DNA of 64,000 nt, from positions 124,001 to 188,000 of the forward strand of contig NZ_PTLZ01000004.1 in assembly GCF_003293745.1 (NCBI RefSeq), read 5' to 3'. The position numbers were made by a program, and so were the translations under genes. Under the pieces are notes generated by a model, which saw only the letters and a list, made by a program, of their open reading frames with translations, did not search any database and was not told the DNA's origin. The DNA is from Herminiimonas fonticola (GTDB taxonomy: Bacteria > Pseudomonadota > Gammaproteobacteria > Burkholderiales > Burkholderiaceae_D). Positions within the stretch are counted from its first letter, which is position 1, and the number at the start of each line of letters is the position of its first letter. Of this stretch, positions 15,080 to 24,458 are shown one piece after another.

Positions 15080-17926
15080 ATGAACGCAATTACCAGAAAC
15101 GAAATGGCACAACTCGAAGTGCCGACAGTCACTTTCGAATTAAACGGTCGTGAAGTAACCGGCCGCGCAACCGATACGCTGTTGACCATCGCCAAGCGCG
15201 AAGGCATCGAGATCCCGCATCTTTGCTACAAAGAAGGCATGGACACTGCAGGTAACTGCCGTGCATGCGTCGTCGAAATCAATGGCGAACGCGTCCTGGC
15301 TCCTTCATGCTGTCGCAATCCGACTAACGGTATGAAGGTCAATACCGAAAGCGAACGCGCAGTGAAATCGCAAAAACTGGTATTGGAACTGTTGCAGTCC
15401 GATATGCCTGAAGCTGACTATACGCGCCACAATGAAGTGGACGAATGGGCTGCGAAATTGGAAGTCGGCAAGCCACGTTTTGCTCCACGCGAAAGAGTCC
15501 GTCAAGACACTTCGCACCCAGCGATCACCGTCAACCTCGATGCATGTATTCAATGTACCCGTTGCTTGCGCGCTTGCCGTGATGAACAAGTCAATGACGT
15601 TATCGGTCTCGCATTCCGCGGCGATCACGCAAAAATCGTATTCGACATGGACGACCCTATGGGCGCGTCGACTTGCGTCGCTTGCGGCGAATGCGTACAG
15701 GCTTGCCCAACCGGCGCCTTGATGCCGGCACGTGATGTGGCGATGAGTGTCCCTGATAAAAAAGTGGATTCCGTTTGCCCATATTGCGGCGTTGGTTGCC
15801 AGTTGACCTACAACATCAAAGACAACAAGATTCTTTACGTTGAAGGCCGCGACGGTCCAGCTAACCACGAACGTCTGTGCGTTAAAGGTCGTTACGGTTT
15901 CGATTACGCAAACCATCCACATCGTTTGACCAAGCCATTGATTCGTCGTGCAGATGCACCGAAACGTGGTGACTTCGTGATGGATCCGGATCGCGTGATG
16001 GAAGTCTTCCGCGAAGCAAGCTGGGAAGAAGCACTGGAAGTGGCTGCAGGCAACTTCGTCAAGATTCGCGATACCCACGGCAAACGTTCACTGGCCGGTT
16101 TCGGTTCAGCAAAAGGCAGTAACGAAGAAGCCTACCTGTTCCAAAAACTGGTGCGTACCGGTTTCGGTAGCAACAACGTCGATCACTGCACACGCTTGTG
16201 TCACGCATCGTCGGTTGTCGCGCTGCTCGAAGGTATCGGTTCGGGCGCAGTGTCGAATCCAGTGATGGACGTGACGAAGGCGGAAGTCATCGTCATCATC
16301 GGCGCTAACCCGACCGTCAACCATCCGGTTGCTGCTACCTGGATCAAGAATGCCGTTCGTAACGGTTCGAAGCTGATCGTTTGCGATCCACGCCGTTCGG
16401 AAATGGCGCGCATTGCACATCGCTTCCTGCAATTCAAGGCGGATACCGACGTTGCAATGTTGAACGCAATGATGAACGTTATCGTCACCGAAGGTCTGGT
16501 CGATAAAGACTTCATCGAAAGCCGTACTATCGGTTACGAAGAACTGCGCAAAAACGTTGAAGGCTACACACCAGAACTGATGGCGCCTATCTGCGGTATC
16601 GATGCAGAAACGCTGCGTTATGTTGCGCGTTTGTACGCGAAATCCAAAGGTTCGATCATCTTGTGGGGCATGGGCGTGTCACAACACGTACACGGTACCG
16701 ACAATGCACGCTGCCTGATCGCATTGGCATTGATGACTGGTCAAATCGGTCGTCCTGGCACCGGCTTGCATCCATTGCGCGGTCAAAACAACGTGCAAGG
16801 TGCATCAGATGCTGGTTTGATCCCTATGGTGTATCCGGATTACCAAAGTGTTACCGATCCAAAAATCCGCGCCAGCTTCGCAAAAGCCTGGAATATGGAA
16901 CCGGAACTGCTTGATGATCAACCAGGTTTGACCGTGGTTGAAATCATGCACGCGATCACCGATGGCAAAATTCGCGGTTTGTATGTCCAGGGTGAAAACC
17001 CTGCGATGTCGGATCCTGATGCCAACCACGCACGTGAAGCGCTGGCTGCATTGGATCACCTGGTTGTGCAGGATATCTTCTTGACCGAAACCGCTTACCT
17101 GGCAGACGTGATCTTGCCGGCAAGTGCATTCCCAGAGAAAAACGGTACCTTCACCAACACCGATCGTATCGTTCAAATGGGTCGTCAAGCGATCAACCCA
17201 CCGGGCGACGCTAAGCAAGATTTGTGGATCATTCAGCAAATGGGTCAACGCCTTGGTTGCGACTGGAACTACAAACACGTGTCAGAAGTGTTCGACGAAA
17301 TGCGCCACACAATGCCTAGCATTGCCGGTATTACCTGGGAACGTCTGGAACGTGAAGATGCAGTTACCTACCCTTGCCTGAAAGAAGGCGATCCAGGTGA
17401 CCCAGTCGTGTTCATGGAAGAATTCCCGCGTGAGAGTGGTCGTGCACGCTTCGTACCTGCTGACATCATTCCTGCGAATGAACGTCCAGATGCTGAATAC
17501 CCTATGGTTCTGATCACGGGTCGTCAGCTGGAACACTGGCATACAGGCAGTATGACGCGTCGTGCAACCGTACTCGATTCGATCGAACCAGATCCAATCG
17601 CGTTGATCCATCCGCTGGATCTGGTTGCCATGGGTGGCAAGCCTGGCGATTTGATCACACTGGAATCGCGGCGCGGTAAAGTTACTTTGTATGCGCGCGC
17701 GGATGACAGCTCGCCACGTGGTGCTGTATTCGTACCGTTCTGCTACTACGAAGCGGCGATTAACCGTTTGACGAACTCTGCTCTTGATCCGTTCGGCAAG
17801 ATCCCAGAGTTTAAATACTGCGCAATCCGCATCTCGATGGGCGGTACGGCTCCAGTACAAACCAGCTACGGCGGTGGTCAGGCTTTGATCAATCTGACGA
17901 ACAGCATGGCAGCGGCTAACAACTAA
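15080..17926 (+). CDS. NAD-dependent formate dehydrogenase, molybdenum-containing alpha subunit
   Basis: The protein has 948 residues. Domain order: N-terminal [2Fe-2S] ferredoxin (C49, C60, C63, C78), a His/Cys region, a two-cluster [4Fe-4S] ferredoxin (CIQCTRCLRAC near 156; CVACGECVQAC near 199), a third cluster motif CPYCGVGC at 233-240, then the bis-MGD oxidoreductase core. The metal ligand is a cysteine: CTRLCH places C374 where E. coli FdhF has selenocysteine, followed by the catalytic H375. This is the cytoplasmic, oxygen-tolerant FdsA type that converts formate and NAD+ to CO2 and NADH together with the fused beta subunit. AAGGTG precedes the ATG at 15080. A terminator follows at 17958. 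Confidence 0.94.
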   Translation: MNAITRNEMAQLEVPTVTFELNGREVTGRATDTLLTIAKREGIEIPHLCYKEGMDTAGNCRACVVEINGERVLAPSCCRNPTNGMKVNTESERAVKSQKLVLELLQSDMPEADYTRHNEVDEWAAKLEVGKPRFAPRERVRQDTSHPAITVNLDACIQCTRCLRACRDEQVNDVIGLAFRGDHAKIVFDMDDPMGASTCVACGECVQACPTGALMPARDVAMSVPDKKVDSVCPYCGVGCQLTYNIKDNKILYVEGRDGPANHERLCVKGRYGFDYANHPHRLTKPLIRRADAPKRGDFVMDPDRVMEVFREASWEEALEVAAGNFVKIRDTHGKRSLAGFGSAKGSNEEAYLFQKLVRTGFGSNNVDHCTRLCHASSVVALLEGIGSGAVSNPVMDVTKAEVIVIIGANPTVNHPVAATWIKNAVRNGSKLIVCDPRRSEMARIAHRFLQFKADTDVAMLNAMMNVIVTEGLVDKDFIESRTIGYEELRKNVEGYTPELMAPICGIDAETLRYVARLYAKSKGSIILWGMGVSQHVHGTDNARCLIALALMTGQIGRPGTGLHPLRGQNNVQGASDAGLIPMVYPDYQSVTDPKIRASFAKAWNMEPELLDDQPGLTVVEIMHAITDGKIRGLYVQGENPAMSDPDANHAREALAALDHLVVQDIFLTETAYLADVILPASAFPEKNGTFTNTDRIVQMGRQAINPPGDAKQDLWIIQQMGQRLGCDWNYKHVSEVFDEMRHTMPSIAGITWERLEREDAVTYPCLKEGDPGDPVVFMEEFPRESGRARFVPADIIPANERPDAEYPMVLITGRQLEHWHTGSMTRRATVLDSIEPDPIALIHPLDLVAMGGKPGDLITLESRRGKVTLYARADDSSPRGAVFVPFCYYEAAINRLTNSALDPFGKIPEFKYCAIRISMGGTAPVQTSYGGGQALINLTNSMAAANN

Positions 17927-17957
17927 GACGATTCAGTCTTTAGTCGTTCGTAGCTAA

Positions 17958-17999
17958 AAAAAACCGGCACTTGCTCTTGCAGCATGTGCCGGTTTTTAT
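17958..17999 (+). terminator. Rho-independent terminator of the formate dehydrogenase genes
   Basis: AAACCGGCAC pairs with GTGCCGGTTT across a 15-nt loop and is followed by further T. Confidence 0.88.
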
Positions 18000-18128
18000 T
18001 TTTGCCTTCAGCTTTGCATCGGGATCAGCCGTGTGATGGCATAATTGCGGCATGTTTTATATCACTCGTTTTCGCGAGTCAGAGACAAGCAGTTTCTCGC
18101 TGATTTTTCCCTATCCATTTTCCCAGAC

Positions 18129-18965
18129 ATGACTGTTCGTCCGACCTTATCCAATGCAGTACGCAAGCTCACGCATGATGTCGAAGTCATGGATGAGCGC
18201 GGCCGTACATCGACGATTTCGATTCCGGCTGAGCAGCCGTTGACGATCTATGTGGATAAGCGTGAGCTGGTGACATTGATGACTTTGGGCGGCGCGCCTG
18301 AAGCATTGACACTTGGCTATCTGCGCAATCAGCGCTTCATTAAAAACATCGAAGATGTTTTATCTGTGCAAGTCGATTGGGATGTTGATGCGGTTGCGGT
18401 GGTGACGCGTAACGGGATTGAAAATATAGAAGAGCGTACGGCCAAGCGCACAGTGACGACAGGTGGCGGTGAGGGTACCGTGTTTGGCGGCCTGATGGAT
18501 GAAGTCGATGCGATATCCTTGCCGACGGATGCGCTGATGACGCAATCCACGTTATATAAAGTCATCGATACCATACGTACCCATCGTTCGGTGTACAAGC
18601 AAGCCGGCTCGGTGCATGGTTGCGCCTTGTTTTCCGCCGATGGCGAATTGATTCATTTTGTTGAAGATGTCGGCCGTCACAATGCAGTCGATGCGATCGC
18701 CGGCAAGATGTGGTTCGATGGCATGCGTGGCGAAGACAAGATTTTTTATACCACCGGTCGCTTGACGTCTGAGATGGTGATGAAGGGCGCGCAAATGGGT
18801 ATCCCATTCTTGCTGTCGCGTTCGGGCGCAACGCAGATGGGTCATATGGTGGCTGAGCGTTTGAACATGTCCCTGATCGCGCGTTGCAGCGGCAAACACT
18901 TTTTATTGCTGAGCGGTGTGGATCGCATCATTTTTGATGATGTGGTGACTGCGGCAGTTCAGTAA
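18129..18965 (+). CDS. FdhD/FdsC-family formate dehydrogenase maturation protein
   Basis: The protein has 278 residues, equal to E. coli FdhD (277). The family fold is recognised from the N-terminal strand region, KQAGSVHGCALFSADGELIHFVEDVGRHNAVDAIAG, the GRLTSEMV stretch and the FLLSRSGATQMG region that binds the molybdenum cofactor. In E. coli FdhD a C-x-x-C loop (C121, C124) carries sulphur from IscS to the cofactor. Here the corresponding stretch reads TVTTGGGEGTVFGG, with no cysteine. It may therefore act as an FdsC-like chaperone rather than a sulphur carrier. The ATG at 18129 is preferred over an in-frame TTG at 18045; no clear ribosome binding site is visible. It has a terminator between it and the dehydrogenase genes. 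Confidence 0.88.
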   Translation: MTVRPTLSNAVRKLTHDVEVMDERGRTSTISIPAEQPLTIYVDKRELVTLMTLGGAPEALTLGYLRNQRFIKNIEDVLSVQVDWDVDAVAVVTRNGIENIEERTAKRTVTTGGGEGTVFGGLMDEVDAISLPTDALMTQSTLYKVIDTIRTHRSVYKQAGSVHGCALFSADGELIHFVEDVGRHNAVDAIAGKMWFDGMRGEDKIFYTTGRLTSEMVMKGAQMGIPFLLSRSGATQMGHMVAERLNMSLIARCSGKHFLLLSGVDRIIFDDVVTAAVQ

Positions 18966-18984
18966 TTTCAGCAGCTATTTATTT

Positions 18985-20313
18985 TTAAGCTGTATGTTTG
19001 TCTGGATTGGCTGACATTGATATCGCACCGTTATTCTTGCGCGATGTCATTCCCGTAAAGGCGAAATCCACTTCCGGGTGCAGGCCCGAAATAATATCTG
19101 CAATCGCACGTCCCGAACCGCAACCCATGGTCCAGCCCAGTGAACCATGTCCGGTATTCAAGAATAGATTACTGAATTTTGTCTTGCCTATGTAGGGTAC
19201 ATTGGACGGCGTCAGCGGACGCAAACCAGCCCAATAGGCGGGACTTTCATAGTCGCAGGCATCGGGAAATAATTCACGGGTGCGACGTGTAATTGCCGCG
19301 CAACGTGTAGCATTCAATTCCCGCGTATAGCCGTTGAATTCACAAGTGCCTGCCACGCGCAGCTTGTCGCCCAAACGTGATAACACCAGTTTGTAGCCGT
19401 CGTCTATCAGCGAGACGGTAGGCGCCAGCTCGGGATTCAAAATCGGATAAGTCGCCGAATAACCTTTGCCCGGATAGATCATCAGGTCTATGCCCAAAGG
19501 CTTTAGTATCGGCACAGAAAAACTTCCCATCGCCATCACGAATGCATCGGCATGCAGGGTTTGATGAAAGCCTTGTGCATCAATGACTTCTACTGCTGTG
19601 ATGCGTGCACTGGCACCACTGCCCTCCGTAATCAGGCGAGTTACCGTTGTGTTGAACTGGAAATTTACGCCGCGTTCTTGTGCTTTACTGGCCAGCGCAG
19701 TGGTGAATTTGTAGATGTCGCCGGATTCATCGGTCTCGGTAAAATCTGCGCCGACGATTTGCCTGCGCATTTGCGCCAGGGCAGGTTCCAGTTTGACAGC
19801 TTCATCGGCTGTCATCGGGACACGCGGACAACCGAGATCGCGCATGATCGCGGCGGATGCCAGTGATTCGTCAAAGTCTTTTTGATCGGTATAAAAGTGC
19901 AGGATGCCGCGCGTCAGGCAGTCGTAATCGATATCGACTTCGGCACGTACGGCTTGCAAAGTCTGGCGACTGTATTCAGCGATGGCAACAATCTGGTGAA
20001 TGTTATGAGCCGTGCGTGCCGGCGTACATTCGCGCAGAAAATTCATGCCCCATTTCCACTGCAACCATTCAGCCCGGAAGCGATACAGCAAGGGCGCATC
20101 TTCTTTGCCCAGCGATTTTAAAATCGTCATAGGTGCTGTTTTATTCGCCCATGGCGTGGCATGTGATACCGAAATCTGACAGCCATTGGCGAAACTGGTT
20201 TCTAGTGCGGCGCCAGGTTGGCGGTCGATAACGGTAACGTCGTGACCAGCCTTGTTGAGGAACCAGGCGGATGCCGTACCGATGATGCCCGAACCCAAAA
20301 CGATGACTTTCAT
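18985..20313 (-). CDS. dadA: D-amino acid dehydrogenase, FAD-dependent
   Basis: The protein has 442 residues (E. coli DadA has 432). It opens with the FAD-binding VLGSGIIGTASAWFLNKAGHDVTVID and keeps the DadA-type ETSFANGCQISVSHATPWANK segment that follows it. The C-terminal GHGSLGWTMGCGSGRAIADIISG closes the FAD site. It oxidises D-alanine and other D-amino acids at the membrane face and passes electrons to the respiratory chain. It is convergent with fdhD (20 bp between stops) and has no alr/dadX neighbour here. Its start at 20313 faces a 351-bp spacer. Confidence 0.92.
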   Translation of the reverse strand: MKVIVLGSGIIGTASAWFLNKAGHDVTVIDRQPGAALETSFANGCQISVSHATPWANKTAPMTILKSLGKEDAPLLYRFRAEWLQWKWGMNFLRECTPARTAHNIHQIVAIAEYSRQTLQAVRAEVDIDYDCLTRGILHFYTDQKDFDESLASAAIMRDLGCPRVPMTADEAVKLEPALAQMRRQIVGADFTETDESGDIYKFTTALASKAQERGVNFQFNTTVTRLITEGSGASARITAVEVIDAQGFHQTLHADAFVMAMGSFSVPILKPLGIDLMIYPGKGYSATYPILNPELAPTVSLIDDGYKLVLSRLGDKLRVAGTCEFNGYTRELNATRCAAITRRTRELFPDACDYESPAYWAGLRPLTPSNVPYIGKTKFSNLFLNTGHGSLGWTMGCGSGRAIADIISGLHPEVDFAFTGMTSRKNNGAISMSANPDKHTA

Positions 20314-20664
20314 GACGCAATCAATCCCGAGATATTTCCGTAAATGCCAGTAGTTGAAGGCTGCAGATAAGGATGGTCTGCTGTGCGTTCAGCTTGAGCT
20401 AGAACAATACGATGTAAGGCTGGAAATTGCCTATGACGACTGTCAAGAATCGCGATAAAGCGCGCGACTTTATTTTTCCTAACGATTTTTTGTCGTCAAA
20501 AACGAGGACTTTTAACCTTCAATCCATTATCTATAACTAATGATTGTTATTAAATACTTTAACTATACCTAATCATTTTTAGCCCTTACGATGCACTTGA
20601 AGTCTGCAAAAGGTATCGCGGACTGGTTTCCGCAATGACGTGCACATACCCAAGGAGAAGTGCA
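20314..20664. other. Divergent spacer between dadA and the 109-residue gene
   Basis: No gene is supported here. Bases about 20510-20580 are strongly AT-rich and probably hold one or both divergent promoters. I could not assign boxes with confidence. AAGGAGAAG at 20652-20660 is the ribosome binding site of the following gene. Confidence 0.4.
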
Positions 20665-20994
20665 ATGGTCGAACTTGAACAATGTCCAATAGGCAACGCA
20701 ATTGAATGCCACTTGGCTGCTTATAATGCAGCGTTTTACGAACTCGGCTTGAGCTGGCACTGGGACAGCGATGTATTCCATGTGCTGCAAAGTCTGCCGT
20801 GCGAACGTGACCGCATCAAAAAATACATGGAAACGCATCAGTCGCATTTGCTGAAAGTGTATGACGCTGATTTTCTGATCGACGCGATTCAAACGACCAA
20901 GACCCGTTGCTTCGAAACCTTGACCGAGAACGGTGCGAAAAAAGCCGCTAAGGTCAATTGGGCAGAATTCCAGCGTGCAGAAGTAGGCGTTTGA
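20665..20994 (+). CDS. Uncharacterised small cytoplasmic protein, 109 residues
   Basis: I do not recognise a family. The protein is soluble, acidic in its first half and rich in aromatic residues, with no signal peptide or membrane segment. Conspicuous are a histidine/cysteine-rich N-terminal half (C7, C15, H16, H32, a second C in LPCERD) and MVELEQCPIGNAIECHLAAYN at the start. Helices are predicted by eye through most of its length. The ATG at 20665 is strongly supported by AAGGAGAAG six bases upstream; a longer in-frame start at 20635 would cover that site. It is a single-gene unit that ends at a bidirectional terminator. The clear translation signal makes a real gene likely. Confidence 0.75.
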   Translation: MVELEQCPIGNAIECHLAAYNAAFYELGLSWHWDSDVFHVLQSLPCERDRIKKYMETHQSHLLKVYDADFLIDAIQTTKTRCFETLTENGAKKAAKVNWAEFQRAEVGV

Positions 20995-21093
20995 GCTACA
21001 TCTCCTCAGTGACAGTAGCGAAAATCACTGTCATTTCTTTCTGCTGAAGTTTATTTTGTGCGATTTAGCGCATGCAAGCAGTAAGATAATAAT

Positions 21094-21130
21094 AAAAAAG
21101 CCGCTCTCAAATAATGAGAGCGGCTTTTTT
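21094..21130. terminator. Bidirectional terminator between the 109-residue gene and ubiH
   Basis: AAAAAGCCGCTCTC and GAGAGCGGCTTTTTT form a perfect stem with a 7-nt loop, with T runs on both strands. Confidence 0.88.
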
Positions 21131-21155
21131 GTTGGGCGTTTGAATATGCTTGCTG

Positions 21156-21185
21156 CTATCGTCTGAAAATTTTTTCAGACGATAG
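21156..21185. other. Perfect 14-bp palindrome abutting the ubiH-like stop
   Basis: CTATCGTCTGAAAA and TTTTCAGACGATAG form a 14-bp stem with a 2-nt loop. It lies directly after the stop codon of the minus-strand gene and before the bidirectional terminator. It probably protects or ends the ubiH transcript. Confidence 0.55.
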
Positions 21186-22325
21186 TCAGGAGCGTCGTCC
21201 AAACATCATCTGCTCTGCCAATAGTTTTTTCGCTGGTTTTATGCCATCGACCAAACCTAATGACAAGCCCAGCAAGGCTTGCGAGATTCCACCCGCAGGC
21301 GCGCTCGCAAAAATTCTCGCCATGATGTCAGTCAAATGGATGGTTACATTGCGATCCGATACACGAGTTGCGGAAAACTCTTGCAGCGCGGCTGGTTCCA
21401 TTCTTTTTGCCAGCAATCTTGCCAATACGCTGGCGTCACGCAAACCAAGATTCAGGCCTTGGCCAGCGACCGGATGCAGGGTCTGTGCGGCGTTACCGAT
21501 AGCAACGGTTCTGCTTGATGATGCGGCTTGCGCATTTAAACCCAACGGAAAAGTATTGCGTTGTGTCGTCGCGGTAAAACGTCCCAGGCGCGTACCGAAT
21601 GCAGTGCCTAGTTCTTCTAAAAAGCCTGCATCGTTCAATGCCAGCAAGCGTTGTGCGGTATCTGCTTTTACACACCACACCAGCGCGTAACCATCTTCTT
21701 GCGGCAACAGTGCCAAAGGACCTTCATCGGTAAAGCGCTCGTATGCGCGATGCGGAATCGGTGCACTGGTCGTGACATGAGCGACGATTGCGGTTTGGCC
21801 GTAATCGCGGTGCATGGATTTTTTTACTTGCTCTGTAAAAATCCCGCCTTCTGCCTGCACCACGATTTTTGCAGTGATGGCTGCGCGATCGGCAAATGCG
21901 AGCGTGACCGCGGTATCATTCTCGATCAGATCATTCACGCTTGCCGGACGTATCAGGCTAATGCCCATGTTCGATGCATGCGCATTCAATGCAGCGACTA
22001 TTGCTCCATAGCGCGTGACGTAGCCCAGTGCCGGTAAATCGTATTCTTCACGCTCTATCATTGTGCGGCCGAAATGGCCGCGACGTGACACGTGAATTTG
22101 ATTGATTTGCGTTGCTGCAATAGGCCAGGAATTGATGGCTTCAAAAATCTGGCGGCTGCCATAAGACAAGGCGATAGCACGCGGGTCGCGCGAGGTTTGT
22201 TCAATTGTTTTTGCATCGATCAAGGCGATGCGTTCAGGCTTGACACCTTGCTTGACCAGCAATGCGGCAAGCGTCAATCCGACCGGGCCTGCGCCGCAGA
22301 TGGCGATGTCGAAATCGGTTTGCAT
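21186..22325 (-). CDS. UbiH/Coq6-family FAD-dependent monooxygenase, ubiquinone biosynthesis
   Basis: The protein has 379 residues. It has the three FAD-hydroxylase signatures: FDIAICGAGPVGLTLAALL at the start, the DG-type NADPH/FAD motif replaced here by AEGGIFTEQ near residue 175, and GNAAQTLHPVAGQGLNLGLRDASVLA near residue 300. These enzymes hydroxylate the aromatic ring of ubiquinone precursors (UbiH, UbiF, UbiI types); which position is not decided by sequence alone. The frame extends 70 codons upstream, but the ATG at 22325 gives the family N-terminus and lies 5 bp after the pepP stop, so it is chosen. It is the last gene of the amgK-murU-pepP run. Confidence 0.88.
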   Translation of the reverse strand: MQTDFDIAICGAGPVGLTLAALLVKQGVKPERIALIDAKTIEQTSRDPRAIALSYGSRQIFEAINSWPIAATQINQIHVSRRGHFGRTMIEREEYDLPALGYVTRYGAIVAALNAHASNMGISLIRPASVNDLIENDTAVTLAFADRAAITAKIVVQAEGGIFTEQVKKSMHRDYGQTAIVAHVTTSAPIPHRAYERFTDEGPLALLPQEDGYALVWCVKADTAQRLLALNDAGFLEELGTAFGTRLGRFTATTQRNTFPLGLNAQAASSSRTVAIGNAAQTLHPVAGQGLNLGLRDASVLARLLAKRMEPAALQEFSATRVSDRNVTIHLTDIMARIFASAPAGGISQALLGLSLGLVDGIKPAKKLLAEQMMFGRRS

Positions 22326-22330
22326 ATTGC

Positions 22331-23665
22331 TTAATCGTGCTTCATCAAGGCTTCGATGTCGGCGACCGTTTTCGGCGCTGCTACACTCAGGATGTGGCAG
22401 CCATCGGCGGTAACCAGCGCATCGTCTTCTATGCGTATGCCGATATTCCAGTATTGCTCGGGAACGCCTTCTGCAGGGCGAACATAGATGCCTGGCTCGA
22501 CCGTCAGTACCATGCCGGCTTGCAAGGTACGCCAAGGTTTTTCTGCTCCGTTTGGTGCCGCATCGCGATATTCGCCGACATCGTGTACATCCATGCCCAG
22601 CCAGTGGCCGGTGCGGTGCATGTAGAACTGACTGTAGGCACGATTCTCGAGGACGTCACTTAATGATCCAACCTTGTTTTTGTCTAGCAGGCCGGTATCC
22701 AGCATGCCTTGCGCGAGCACTTTGACGGCAGCATCGTGGCCATCCATGAAACGTTTGCCTGGTCGTGTTTCCGCTATCGCTGCATATTGCGATGCGAGCA
22801 CGATTTCATACAATTCTTTTTGCGGGCCGGAAAATTTCCCGTTGACGGGAAAGGCGCGCGTGATGTCGGATGCGTAGCTATCCAGTTCGCAACCGGCATC
22901 AATCAGCACCAGATCGCCATCCTTCAACTCGGCATCGCTGGCGCGGTAGTGCAAGACGCAGGCATTTGCGCCGGTCGCGACGATGGAGCCGTATGCCGGG
23001 AATTGCGAACCGTTGTTGCGGAATTCGTGCAGGATTTCTGCTTCCAGATGATACTCGCGCAACCCAGGGCGAGCGATGCGCATGGCGCGTCTGTGCGCTG
23101 CGGCCGCGATATCAGCCGAGCGCTGCATGATGTCTATTTCGCCGGCGTCTTTGTGCAAGCGCATTTCATCCAGCAATACTTGTACATCGTAGGCGGCGCT
23201 TGGTGGCGTGACGCCGGCACGCGCTTGTGAGCGTACGGTTTGCAGCCAGCGCTGCATTTGTGCATCAAGCTTGCTGTCGCTGCCTAGTGCGTAAAACAAG
23301 CCTTGGGCATTGGCCATCAGCTTGGGCAATTCTGTATCGATTGCTTCAATCGGGTAAGCCGCATCAAAACCGAAAGTGCTGCGTGCGGCTTCCGGGCCGT
23401 AACGAAAGCCATCCCAGATTTCGCGTTCCAGATTTTTCTCGCGACAAAACAGTATGGATAGATTTTTCTCGCCAGCGAGTAAAACGATCACCGCTTCCGG
23501 TTCGGTAAAGCCCGACAAGTAATAAAAATAACTGTCGTGACGATATGGGTAATCGGCATCGCGATTGCGCATGACTTCTGGTGCGGTCGGGATGATGGCA
23601 ATGCCGCCGCCTTTGGCCTGCATTTGAGCGATCAGTGATGCGCGTCGTGCAGCATAGGTTTTCAT
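22331..23665 (-). CDS. pepP: Xaa-Pro aminopeptidase, M24B family
   Basis: The protein has 444 residues, as in E. coli PepP (441). It releases N-terminal residues that precede proline. The N-terminal domain has the YPYRHDSYFYYLSGF motif. The C-terminal pita-bread domain has all dinuclear metal ligands: two aspartates in VLIDAGCELDSYASDITR, the histidine in HRTGHWLGMDVHDVG, and two glutamates in LTVEPGIYV and GIRIEDD. It lies one base after murU and 5 bp before the ubiH-like gene. The pepP-ubiH pairing is common in proteobacteria. Confidence 0.93.
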   Translation of the reverse strand: MKTYAARRASLIAQMQAKGGGIAIIPTAPEVMRNRDADYPYRHDSYFYYLSGFTEPEAVIVLLAGEKNLSILFCREKNLEREIWDGFRYGPEAARSTFGFDAAYPIEAIDTELPKLMANAQGLFYALGSDSKLDAQMQRWLQTVRSQARAGVTPPSAAYDVQVLLDEMRLHKDAGEIDIMQRSADIAAAAHRRAMRIARPGLREYHLEAEILHEFRNNGSQFPAYGSIVATGANACVLHYRASDAELKDGDLVLIDAGCELDSYASDITRAFPVNGKFSGPQKELYEIVLASQYAAIAETRPGKRFMDGHDAAVKVLAQGMLDTGLLDKNKVGSLSDVLENRAYSQFYMHRTGHWLGMDVHDVGEYRDAAPNGAEKPWRTLQAGMVLTVEPGIYVRPAEGVPEQYWNIGIRIEDDALVTADGCHILSVAAPKTVADIEALMKHD

Positions 23666-23666
23666 T

Positions 23667-24377
23667 TTATTTTCCTGTCAAGGGTGCGTTCAGTTCAGCA
23701 AGGCGTTCTGCGGTACCGACGTCGGTCCAGTCACCACGATACAGCTCGCCGCCGACTTGGCCGTGTGCTGCATATTCACGCAATAGCGGGGCCAGTTTGG
23801 CAGATTCGCCGGCAATGATCGCATCGAACATCGAAGGGCGATAAACGCCTATGCCGGAAAAGGTCAGGCGCGGTTCGCCTTCGTTGATAATGGAAAAACT
23901 GTTCAACGCAAAATCGCCTTGCGGATGGTGTGCAGGATTTTTGACCAGATATAACCACGCGACGTCGCGCTTATCCAGCGGATGAGGATGGCCCCAGACA
24001 TCATTATCTTCCAGCACGCCCTTTACCTGCTCAAAGTTAAAGTGGGGACAGTAGATGTCGGCCGCAAGCGCTAGAAAAGGTTCTTCGCCCAGCAGGTGCC
24101 GCGCTTTCGCAATGCCGCCTGCGGTTTCCAGTGCAGTGCCTTCTGCCGAGTAGGAAATACTGGCGCCAAACTGTTTGCCGTTACCTAGCGCTTCCTCAAT
24201 CATGTTACCGAGATGGGCGTGGTTAATGACAATGTCCTTGATGCCTGCGCGTACCAGATTCAGGATGTGCCAGACGATCAATGGGCGACCGCGCACTTTC
24301 AATAAGGGCTTGGGGCAGGTATCGGTTAACGGGCGCATTCTTTCACCGCGTCCGGCAGCGAAAATCATCGCTTTCAT
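23667..24377 (-). CDS. murU: N-acetylmuramate alpha-1-phosphate uridylyltransferase
   Basis: The protein has 236 residues and is a nucleotidyltransferase with the signature AAGRGERMRPLTDTCPKPLL at residues 7-26. It lacks a hexapeptide acyltransferase tail. With AmgK it forms the Pseudomonas-type peptidoglycan recycling bypass that makes UDP-MurNAc directly and gives intrinsic resistance to fosfomycin. The assignment rests on the order amgK-murU next to divergent lptD, which is the P. putida arrangement. A generic mannose-1-phosphate guanylyltransferase is the main alternative. It lies 81 bp after amgK and one base before pepP. Confidence 0.85.
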   Translation of the reverse strand: MKAMIFAAGRGERMRPLTDTCPKPLLKVRGRPLIVWHILNLVRAGIKDIVINHAHLGNMIEEALGNGKQFGASISYSAEGTALETAGGIAKARHLLGEEPFLALAADIYCPHFNFEQVKGVLEDNDVWGHPHPLDKRDVAWLYLVKNPAHHPQGDFALNSFSIINEGEPRLTFSGIGVYRPSMFDAIIAGESAKLAPLLREYAAHGQVGGELYRGDWTDVGTAERLAELNAPLTGK

Positions 24378-24458
24378 GGTTGTCGCATTCTTTGTTTGAT
24401 GAATAAATTTCTTGCCTGCGGCCTAATTAAAAATCGCAAGGTATTTGCTTTGAGTCGA

